Assembly: GCA_021413885.1 (NCBI GenBank)
Contig: JAIOPM010000031.1
Location: 186,001-250,000 of the forward strand
Length of the DNA stretch: 64,000 bases
Direction of reading: 5' to 3'
DNA from: Planctomycetota bacterium
Lineage (GTDB): Bacteria; Planctomycetota; UBA1135; GCA-002686595
The position numbers were made by a program, and so were the translations under genes. Of this stretch, positions 43,864 to 51,353 are shown piece by piece (the stretch's first letter is position 1; the number at the start of each line of letters is the position of its first letter). The notes under the pieces were generated by a model. The model did not search any database. It had not been told where the DNA came from and saw only the letters and a program-made list of their open reading frames with translations.

Positions 43864-44982
43864 TCAGGGTTTCGACGCGTCGCCGGCGGCGCTTCGGAGC
43901 GTCTTGACGAGATCGGTCAGTCCGGAACTCGGATCCTTCGCCTTCTTCGTCTGACTCGATGTACGTCGCGATTCGCGCTCGCCACCCGATTCCAACACCT
44001 TCTTCAGTGCTGCCTGGCCCACGTCGACCACCGAAACGTTGGACTTCTCGGTGAGGATTTCGCGCGCGAGCTGCGGAGTCATGATGAAGAGGCAACAAGA
44101 CGCGAAGTCCTTGCCGCGCATCGAATATTCCATTCCATCGTTGGGATCGATGTAGAACAGTTCGCGGATTGCCAGCGCGTTGTTTGCGTCCGCCTCGCCA
44201 GAAACCACGCTCGCGATCGGCCGCGCGCTCTCGTTCACCAAGTTCTGCGCTCCGTGGAGGAACGCCTGGAACCCGCGTGTTCGTTCGCCATCCTTGAGCC
44301 AGCTGTAGCGCGCGCCGATCACGACGACGACGTGCCGGTAGGATCCCTTGTCGAGGCCGACGATCGCCGGGCTGCCCGCGCACAAGTCGAACACCAAGCG
44401 ATCCGAGCTCTGCGTCGCGAACGACGCGCCCAACGTGAACAGGTTCTCGCCGAGCGAAGCCTCGAGGTCCGGGCAGAGACCTCGGATGACGACCACGAGG
44501 TCCGCCGTTTGGTCCGCGGCGCCGCCCCGGAAGTGACGCGCGAGTTCTGCCTGGTCGGCGTCGCGCCCGGTCTTCGGATCGATCACGCGTACGCCGCGCG
44601 CTGCGTTGACCATCTCGAGGCCCGCGGCCCAGCACAACGACTCGCCTTCCTGGACCCGCCTGAATGTCCTCGGAGCGGAGAAGCGCGACACGAACTCGTT
44701 CGGCCCGAGCTGCTCGTGGACGACGAGTGGCGACGCGCGCTCGCCAAGTTTGCGATCCACCGAGCAGCCGGTCTCCGCGAGGACCAGGTCCTTGCGATAG
44801 TCGCGCACGCTGGGCTTGCGCCAGTTCAACCACGTGAAGCGGATCTTTCGCAATCCGTCGACGGGGCCGTCGGCGAGCACCGCCTTCGAGTCGGGCGCCG
44901 CTTGTCCCGCGGAGACCGCCGTGCAGCACAATACGGCAATGCAGCCGAGGACGGGCACGAGCTTCGAGTTACACATGAACAT
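43864..44982 (-). CDS. Exported papain-like cysteine protease (C39/C70-like)
   Basis: A 372-residue protein with an N-terminal hydrophobic signal (LVPVLGCIAVLCCTAVSAG). The catalytic pattern of bacterial papain-like or AvrRpt2-like proteases is visible: Gln111 (oxyanion) and Cys117 in VQEGESLCWAAGLEM, His217 in GSYRHVVVVIGARY, and Asp279 in LFYIDPNDG. The region between holds a helical domain with AELARHFRGG. The C-terminal 50 residues are basic/polar and low-complexity. A C39-like role in maturation or an effector-like role are both possible. It lies 46 bp after the HExxH membrane protein gene and 62 bp before the sigma factor gene. Confidence 0.8.
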   Translation of the reverse strand: MFMCNSKLVPVLGCIAVLCCTAVSAGQAAPDSKAVLADGPVDGLRKIRFTWLNWRKPSVRDYRKDLVLAETGCSVDRKLGERASPLVVHEQLGPNEFVSRFSAPRTFRRVQEGESLCWAAGLEMVNAARGVRVIDPKTGRDADQAELARHFRGGAADQTADLVVVIRGLCPDLEASLGENLFTLGASFATQSSDRLVFDLCAGSPAIVGLDKGSYRHVVVVIGARYSWLKDGERTRGFQAFLHGAQNLVNESARPIASVVSGEADANNALAIRELFYIDPNDGMEYSMRGKDFASCCLFIMTPQLAREILTEKSNVSVVDVGQAALKKVLESGGERESRRTSSQTKKAKDPSSGLTDLVKTLRSAAGDASKP

Positions 44983-45028
44983 GGAGGGTTCCTTTCGAGA
45001 TCAGGGAGACGTGAACGGAGAACATCAC

Positions 45029-45919
45029 TCAGAGGACCTTGGCCACTTCGGCGGCCATCTCTTCACCGAGCGTGAATGCGCAACCGAAACCGGCTGCCGC
45101 GCAGCCGAGGATTCCGAGGTGCAATGCGAAGAACGCGAGCACCGTCAACGCAACGAGGTGTGCATCGCGGCCGAGCAGCGAGTCGATGAGCCACTCCTCG
45201 TCCATCGCGAGGCAGTACAAGACGCCGTCGACTCCGTGCTCGCGTTCGCGGCGATCCAGCTCCACGCGCGTCCGCTCCGTGAACCAGAGCGGCGTCAGGA
45301 ACGTCCCGCGCCACACGGGGGGCGCGGACGCGTGAACGTCGTCGTCCGACGAGCTCGGGTGCGACGCCACCGCCTGATGGGGCGAGAGCTCGACGATGTC
45401 CCCGAGTCCGCCCGCGCCTCCGTGCGAGACGCCGACGAGCTCGAGCCAGGCATCCCGTGGTTGCCACGAGTGGACACACTCGTGACGCACGAACGTGTAG
45501 ATCGATACGAAGAGTAGGGCGACGCCGTACCAGGCGAGCGCCACTCGCTGCTTGCCGCGTTCCTCTCGCGCGTTCACGGGAGCCGCGTTTTCATCGCGGT
45601 CGCGGTGACGCACGCGCGCTCGCTCTACGGACGCCGCGCTGGAGCGCCAACGCATCAAGTTGAACATCGAGAGGCCCACGACGGTGCCGAATGCCGCGAC
45701 CGTCTCGCGCCACTCGCGCGGCCACCACAGCGCCGTGCCGCCCAAGTGCTGGAGGAATTTCTGCGCGAAGTAGACCGGCACGCCGAGCGCGAGACTGGGG
45801 AGCACGAACACGCGGAAGCGGACACCCCACGGTCCGTTCCACACGGCGTCGATTCTGCTCGACGTTGCTTCGTCGTCGCGGCGTCCGCCGATCCGTTGCG
45901 TTGCGACGGGGCTACTCAT
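45029..45919 (-). CDS. Multi-pass membrane protein with an HExxH motif
   Basis: A 296-residue protein; ATG 45919 overlaps the end of the upstream lipoprotein gene by eight bases. Hydrophobic segments occur near residues 35-55, 75-95, 130-150 and 260-285. Just after the third is FVRHECVHSWQPRDAW, an H-E-C-V-H zinc-protease signature at the membrane surface. A soluble Asp/Ser-rich loop follows (SHPSSSDDDVHASAPPVW) with a second possible ligand region (ELSPHQAVASH). This could be a membrane-embedded metallopeptidase, but a short motif of this type can occur by chance. It sits between the lipoprotein and the papain-like protease genes. Confidence 0.72.
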   Translation of the reverse strand: MSSPVATQRIGGRRDDEATSSRIDAVWNGPWGVRFRVFVLPSLALGVPVYFAQKFLQHLGGTALWWPREWRETVAAFGTVVGLSMFNLMRWRSSAASVERARVRHRDRDENAAPVNAREERGKQRVALAWYGVALLFVSIYTFVRHECVHSWQPRDAWLELVGVSHGGAGGLGDIVELSPHQAVASHPSSSDDDVHASAPPVWRGTFLTPLWFTERTRVELDRREREHGVDGVLYCLAMDEEWLIDSLLGRDAHLVALTVLAFFALHLGILGCAAAGFGCAFTLGEEMAAEVAKVL

Positions 45920-46340
45920 TTGACTCGAGCTCCACCATCGGTTGGCGGCACGCCACCGGATCGAACTCCAGGAAGTCGACTTGCTCGCCCTTGCAAGCAA
46001 CGAGGACTTGGCGATGGCAGACGACTGAGACGCGCGCGGGTCGTGTCTTTTCGCGGACACGGAAGTCCTCGAGCCACACGAGCAGCGCTTCCCGCGCGCG
46101 TTTCGTGCCCGCCGCGTCGCTCGCCGCTGCGACGGCCTTGAAGCGCGGCTTGCCGTCGCGTGCCCAGAGCTCCTCGGGTACGACGTAAGCGATGGCGGTC
46201 GTCGGTCGAGTCACGACTTCGACGGTCACGGCTCGGCTGCCGAATCCGGGCCCGCGGCAGCCCGCGAGAGTGAGCAGGAGGGCGCCTGCAACTTGCGTCA
46301 GACGTCGCTTGCTGGGCTGCGGACGGCGGGGGAACTTCAT
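45912..46340 (-). CDS. Putative lipoprotein of unknown function
   Basis: A 142-residue protein with a lipoprotein signal (RLTQVAGALLLTLAGC, lipobox LAGC). The mature domain has an alternating pattern (AVTVEVVTRPTTAIAYVVPEELWARDG) and two further Cys residues (VVCHRQVLVAC), possibly a disulfide. No family is recognised. Its stop lies inside the start region of the HExxH membrane protein, which points to coupled expression. A 256-bp gap separates it from the kinase-FGE gene, the largest gap in this cluster, so a promoter may lie there. Confidence 0.72.
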   Translation of the reverse strand: MKFPRRPQPSKRRLTQVAGALLLTLAGCRGPGFGSRAVTVEVVTRPTTAIAYVVPEELWARDGKPRFKAVAAASDAAGTKRAREALLVWLEDFRVREKTRPARVSVVCHRQVLVACKGEQVDFLEFDPVACRQPMVELESNE

Positions 46341-46596
46341 CGCGGTGCCTTTGTTGAGGACGTCGATCGCGCCCGGAGGTCGGAAAGGCCGGCCGTCGTG
46401 CGGCGAGCGATCGGGACGCAGACGGAAAGCGCGGACGTCTCTGAACCTGTCACCGATTCCAAAAAATCACGGTTGGCGGCGAGCCGGCTCGCGCTTTTGT
46501 CGGGCAGCGGCGCCACCTCGACGCGGTGGCGAACGGCGTCCTCGAATCGACGCACACCCGGCGGCGTAGCGCCGGTCTTCCCCTGCGACCGACCGA

Positions 46597-48564
46597 CTAG
46601 AACCCGATCACGGGTCGGAATCCGACCCGGACCGACGGATGATCCGGCAGTGCCGCGCTGCGATGCGCTGAGCGGCACGCATCAGGCGCACTCGCGAATG
46701 AACCTCCGCGAAGCACGCGCCGATCTCCGGCGATGTTCTGCGGGTCGAGCTCGGTCTTGTTCTGGTAGAAGTCCCGGTCGAACGCGTCCTGACACCACTC
46801 GGCGACGTTGCCGAGCATGTCGTGGAAGCCCCAGGGGTTCGGCTGGAAGGCGCGTACCGGCGACGTGTACACGAAGCCGTCGTCGAACGGGAAGCAGTCC
46901 TTGTCGCCAACGAACTTGTCGAAGAAGCGTCGATCCGCAAAGTTCCCTCGACCCTGCCCGCGCTTCGCGTCGTCGCCCCACCAGTAGTCGGAGGTCGTGC
47001 CGGCGCGGCACGCGTACTCCCACTCGGCTTCGGTGGGGAGTCGGAACCCGCAGTCCTCACAGAACCTCGAAGCGTCGGTCCACGAGACCAGACTGACCGG
47101 ATGGTCGTCGTTCCACTCGGGGAAGCTCAGCATCGGGAGCGGGTTGCTCCAGCGCGCCTTCGAGTGCATGAACCACTGGCCCGACGGGTCGAGCGTGACG
47201 CCCGACTCGCCGCGTTCCGCGTCGGTGTGGTAGCCGCGGTCCCTGGCGTACTGCCGCCACTGACCGACGGTGACCGGCGTCGTCGCCAGGTAGAAGCGGC
47301 GCGACAGGCGCACGCGGTAGCGAGGACGTTCGGCATCGCGTCCCGCGTCGTCGGCGGAGCCGAGGAAGAACTCGCCGGGCTGCACGAGTCGGAACTCGAT
47401 CCCCGACTGTTCATGCATGACCGTCGAGGCGAAACCCTCCGCGTCCCGCTGTCCGTCGACGGGTCGACAGCCGGCCGGAGCTCGGCCCGGTCCCTGACGG
47501 ACGACCTGCGCCCACAGCCGTCCGATTCCACGAGGCACGGCGCCGACGGCGTTCACGATGCTCGAGGGCTTGCGACGCAACTCCGTGAGGATCGAGCTCG
47601 CACTCTGCGGTCGATTCGCCGGCGACTTGTCCAGGCACTGCAGCAGAAGTCGGTCGAGCGCGTCGGATCCGGAACCCGGCGGCGCGGCATCCGAGTGGAT
47701 TGTCTGGTAGCGCAGATCGCCGCGCGAGAACGGCATCCGCCCCGCAACCAAGTGATATAGCGTCGCGCCGAGCGAATAGATGTCGGACGCCGCCGTCGCC
47801 TTCTTCCCGAGCAGCAGCTCGGGCGCGGCGTATCCCAAGGTTCCGCCGAGCAGCTCGTTCGCGCCGACGCCCGTGCTCGTCATCGTCGACTTGAGCCGTG
47901 CCGCGACTCCGAAGTCCGTGAGCTTCAGCGCGTATTTTCCCTCGTGCAGCGGGAATGTCGCGGCGTCCGTCAGCATCAGATTCGACGGCTTGAGGTCGAG
48001 GTGCAGCATCCCTCGCCCGTGGGCGTAGTCCAACGCCGGCGCGATCTGTTCGAGCGCCCACTCGACGTCCTTCCCGAGCAGTCCGCCGGTTCCTGTCTCC
48101 TGCGTCTGCTGGAGGACGGCGAGCAGCGTCGGACCTCGGAGGTACTCCATCACGAGGAATGCGTGCCCGTCGATGTGCTCGAGATTGAGAAGCCGCACGA
48201 TGTGCTCGTGCGTGACGCGCAGGAGATTCTGCGCTTCGCGGCGCATCAACTGGAATCCGTGAGCGTCGTTGGTCACGGGCTCCGGCAAGAACTTGAGCGC
48301 GAAACGATCGTTGAGTTGCGTGTCGAGCGCGAGCCAGACTTGACCCATCCCGCCGCGGCCCACTTCGGATTCGAGGACGTAGCGCCCGAATCTCGCGCCG
48401 GCCCGCAAGCTCGAACCCCCACTTGCCAATCGCACGAAGAGATCGTTCGTGTCGCCAGCGGCCGGGGGCGCGGTTGGAGTGAGTTCGACGGCGCGTTCGT
48501 TTGCGGGCTCGGGGGAAGCCGCGCAATCGCGTTCCAACGGCAACGGGGAAGGGTCGGGAATCAT
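46597..48564 (-). CDS. Ser/Thr protein kinase fused to an FGE/SUMF1-like domain
   Basis: A 655-residue cytoplasmic fusion without a transmembrane segment. Residues 60-340 are a PknB-type kinase: P-loop GRGGMGQVW, Lys91 in FALKFL, catalytic loop HLDLKPSN (188-195, Leu in place of the usual Arg, so a non-RD kinase), DFG at 217-219 and APE in GYAAPELLLG. A linker of about 50 residues leads to a formylglycine-generating-enzyme-like domain (about 390-655) with TTPVTVGQWRQYARDRG, RLPTEAEWEYACRAGT, WGFHDMLGNVAEWCQDAF and VLRGGSF...VRVGFRPV. The Cys pair needed for formylglycine formation is absent after GGSF, so this part is probably a binding or other oxygenase-like module. Confidence 0.9.
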   Translation of the reverse strand: MIPDPSPLPLERDCAASPEPANERAVELTPTAPPAAGDTNDLFVRLASGGSSLRAGARFGRYVLESEVGRGGMGQVWLALDTQLNDRFALKFLPEPVTNDAHGFQLMRREAQNLLRVTHEHIVRLLNLEHIDGHAFLVMEYLRGPTLLAVLQQTQETGTGGLLGKDVEWALEQIAPALDYAHGRGMLHLDLKPSNLMLTDAATFPLHEGKYALKLTDFGVAARLKSTMTSTGVGANELLGGTLGYAAPELLLGKKATAASDIYSLGATLYHLVAGRMPFSRGDLRYQTIHSDAAPPGSGSDALDRLLLQCLDKSPANRPQSASSILTELRRKPSSIVNAVGAVPRGIGRLWAQVVRQGPGRAPAGCRPVDGQRDAEGFASTVMHEQSGIEFRLVQPGEFFLGSADDAGRDAERPRYRVRLSRRFYLATTPVTVGQWRQYARDRGYHTDAERGESGVTLDPSGQWFMHSKARWSNPLPMLSFPEWNDDHPVSLVSWTDASRFCEDCGFRLPTEAEWEYACRAGTTSDYWWGDDAKRGQGRGNFADRRFFDKFVGDKDCFPFDDGFVYTSPVRAFQPNPWGFHDMLGNVAEWCQDAFDRDFYQNKTELDPQNIAGDRRVLRGGSFASAPDACRSAHRSAALPDHPSVRVGFRPVIGF

Positions 48565-48694
48565 TGTTCCGCAGCGCGGGGCAGCAAGGCCGCGCGCTCG
48601 CTTCTATCGATCAAGCGAAATCGTAGCCGCTGTCGACCTATCGTGTACTGGCCGCGCCTCGGCCCAGCGCTTTTTGCACGGTAGGTCGAAACTC

Positions 48695-51211
48695 TCAGCG
48701 CTTCGGACCGAGGAAGACGAGCTCCATGCGGAACACGCCGGGCGCTTCCTCGCGCACCAGACCGAGGCGCGGCGAATACCAGCGCGAGATCGTGCCGTCG
48801 CCGGTGACGAGCACCGGCAGATCGCCGTGGGCGAGCTCGGCGCGGAAGCCGGTGACGTCGTCGCGCGACGGGAACCACGACTTCGCGGGCGGCGCGAGCG
48901 CCGGATCCGCGCGCCACGTCGCGACGCGCACGTTCGCGCCGCGCGCCTTGACGTCGAGGATCACCTTGCCCGCGCGCGTGAACTCGTTGCCGCGGCGCGC
49001 GAGGACGACGCGTTGCGCGTTCGACGCGGTGAGTCCGTCGCCGACGTAGACCGCGCGGCGGATCTCCCAGTCGCGCTTGTCGCCCGAACCGTGATCGGCG
49101 GCGAGCTCGTCGACGTACCACGCGGTCGTCTTGCGCAGGAGATCCGAGTCGCGCCACACCGCGATCCAACCGGCGGCGAGCGGGAACGCGGAAGACGACG
49201 ATGCGAGCCCGCGTTCGAGTTGCAGCGTCGCGCGCCAGTCGGCTTGGGGCTCGGAGCGCGAGAGCTTCGGTACGGGGATCGTCGCCGCGTCGTCGACGCC
49301 GCTCGTGTCGCCGCAGTACCACTTGCGCGCGTCGATCCAATCGGTGAGGGCTCCGAGCTCCGCAACTCCGCCGTCGCCGCCTTCCCAGCTCGCGAGCACG
49401 TCGGACTTGCACAAGCGCTCGACGTCGAGCGCACCGTCGCGCACGATCTCGCGCTCGAGATCCTTCGAGAGCTCCGCGGTCCAGTCGTCGAGGTGCGAGC
49501 ACTCGAACCGCGCGACGTGGGCGCGGATTTCGTCGGGCTCCGAGCGCCGCGAGAGCGCTTCGAGGCGTTTCCAATCGGCGCCGTGTTCGCCTTCGAGGCC
49601 CTGCGACGCCGCCGCGATCTTCGCCGCGAGCGCGCTGACCGCGCGTTCGCCGTTCGCGGCGCGATCGACGTCGCCGCCGTCGTCGAAACCGCCCGCGCGC
49701 CACACCGCGGCTTCGACCGCGAACGCGCGCTCCAGGTCGGCGATCGCCGCGAGCGAACTCCGCGCGCGCGTCAGCGCTTCCGCGGGATGGTCGTCTTCCT
49801 TCGCGGCTTCGAGCGACGCGGCGGCGTTCGCGAACTCGCGCATCCACGCGGCGGCGCGATCGTTCTTGGCGTCGAGCGCGTCGGTCTTCGCGAGCTCCTC
49901 GAAGTGCGCGAGCGCTTCACGGCCCTTGCCCGCGGCGACGAGCTCGAGCAGCCGATCGAAGCCGCGCGCCGCGCGCACGCCGGGCGTGTTCTCGAGCAGG
50001 ATGCGTTGCTTCTCGCGTTCGAGCTCCTTCGCGCGGTTCTGCGTGTCGACGAGCGACGCGGCGAGTTTCTCGCGCTCGGACTTCGTCGCGTCGAGCTCGC
50101 GGCGCATGCGCTCGAGTTCCTCGCGCGACTTGGTCGCGTCCTCGCGTTGCTCGCCGGCGGCGAGTTCGTCCTCGAGCTTGCGACCGAGCGCGGTGATCTG
50201 CTCGTCGCGCTTCTTGATCGACTCCTGGAGTTCCTCCATCCGCGCGCCGCACCACGCTTCTTGCGCGCGCAAGGCTTCGGTGCGTTGCAGACTCGCCTCG
50301 GCGTTGAGCAACTCGAGCTTCTGCTTGTCGGAGCGCGCCTCGAGGAAGAGGAAGCCCTCGGTGATCGCCGCGATGCCGAACAACGCGAGCCCCGCGATCG
50401 CCCAACGCGGCAGAGCGGATTTCGGTGTCGTCGCGGCGCTCGACTCGATCGCGGTCGCGAAGCGTTGCGCGCTCTCGACGCCTTGCGCGCCGCCGCCGCG
50501 CACGCGCGCGACCAACGCTCGCACTCGTGCGTCGGCCGCGGCCGCCGCGGGCCCGACCATCGCTTCGACCAGTCCCGCGACCGCCGCGAGATCGCCCGCG
50601 ACCGTCGGCGCGACGGCATCGGGCTGTTCCGCGGCGAGCAACGTGCCGAGGCCGAAACCCTGCAGTCGCACGTGGATGCCGTCGGGGTTCTCGTCGGTCT
50701 TCCGGACGCGCGCGGCGAGTTGGACGTGGCGCGGTTCGAGCGCTCCGTGCGCGATCGACTTCTCGTGGGCGACCGCGAGCGCCGCGAGCGTCTGCCGCGC
50801 GATCTCCAGCGCGACTTCGACCTTCAATTCGCCTTCGCGCGCGAGCCGCGCGGCGAGCGATTCGCCTTGGACGAGCTCGGTCGCGACGAACAGACGTCCG
50901 TCCTCGAGCCCGCCGACGTCGACGATCTCGACCAAGTGCTGCGATACGAGACTCTGCGCGGTGCGCACGTCCTGGAAGAAACGCTCGACCGCTTCGAGCG
51001 GCCGACCTGCGCGCGCGAGCAACACTTGCAACGCGACTTCGCGGCCTTCGCGCGAACGATCGCGCGCGCGATACGTCTTGCCCTCGCGGCCCTCGAACAA
51101 CACCTCGACCGCGGCGAAGCGCGCCGCGAAGTCGCGCGCCGACAGCGGAGCCCACGAGGTTTGCGGCTCGCTCGGCGTCGCGTTCGGAGCGTCTTCGGGC
51201 TCGGGCGTCAT
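48695..51211 (-). CDS. Membrane-anchored pseudokinase with coiled coil
   Basis: An 838-residue protein whose first 260 residues follow the Ser/Thr kinase fold but lack all three key residues. The VAIK lysine is Gln62 (VALQVLL), the HRD loop reads AHGALEPRH (155-162) and DFG reads GFG (185-187). A TM at about 271-290 (AIAGLALFGIAAITEGFLFL) is followed by a long heptad-rich coiled coil (about 295-435) and a 400-residue domain of unknown fold rich in Trp (DWTAEL, WYCGDTSG, GWIAVWRDSD). It may act as a scaffold or signal integrator. It lies 130 bp upstream of the active kinase-FGE gene, on the same strand, and is divergent from the M49 peptidase gene. Confidence 0.82.
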   Translation of the reverse strand: MTPEPEDAPNATPSEPQTSWAPLSARDFAARFAAVEVLFEGREGKTYRARDRSREGREVALQVLLARAGRPLEAVERFFQDVRTAQSLVSQHLVEIVDVGGLEDGRLFVATELVQGESLAARLAREGELKVEVALEIARQTLAALAVAHEKSIAHGALEPRHVQLAARVRKTDENPDGIHVRLQGFGLGTLLAAEQPDAVAPTVAGDLAAVAGLVEAMVGPAAAAADARVRALVARVRGGGAQGVESAQRFATAIESSAATTPKSALPRWAIAGLALFGIAAITEGFLFLEARSDKQKLELLNAEASLQRTEALRAQEAWCGARMEELQESIKKRDEQITALGRKLEDELAAGEQREDATKSREELERMRRELDATKSEREKLAASLVDTQNRAKELEREKQRILLENTPGVRAARGFDRLLELVAAGKGREALAHFEELAKTDALDAKNDRAAAWMREFANAAASLEAAKEDDHPAEALTRARSSLAAIADLERAFAVEAAVWRAGGFDDGGDVDRAANGERAVSALAAKIAAASQGLEGEHGADWKRLEALSRRSEPDEIRAHVARFECSHLDDWTAELSKDLEREIVRDGALDVERLCKSDVLASWEGGDGGVAELGALTDWIDARKWYCGDTSGVDDAATIPVPKLSRSEPQADWRATLQLERGLASSSSAFPLAAGWIAVWRDSDLLRKTTAWYVDELAADHGSGDKRDWEIRRAVYVGDGLTASNAQRVVLARRGNEFTRAGKVILDVKARGANVRVATWRADPALAPPAKSWFPSRDDVTGFRAELAHGDLPVLVTGDGTISRWYSPRLGLVREEAPGVFRMELVFLGPKR

Positions 51212-51353
51212 CGGTGTCTCCGGGCGAGCGCGTGCGCGCGTGCGGCGGAGAGTGCGCGGCGATTGTAGGGAGCGAGCTCGACCGAATCGCCAGGCCTCGG
51301 GAGTTTTCGTGCGCGTTCGCGAACGTCGCTACCATTCGGTCGGAGGTCCTCAG

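Noticed and set aside
46597..47400. FGE-like C-terminus as a possible diversity-generating retroelement variable region
   Set aside because: No reverse transcriptase or near-identical template repeat is seen in the window.
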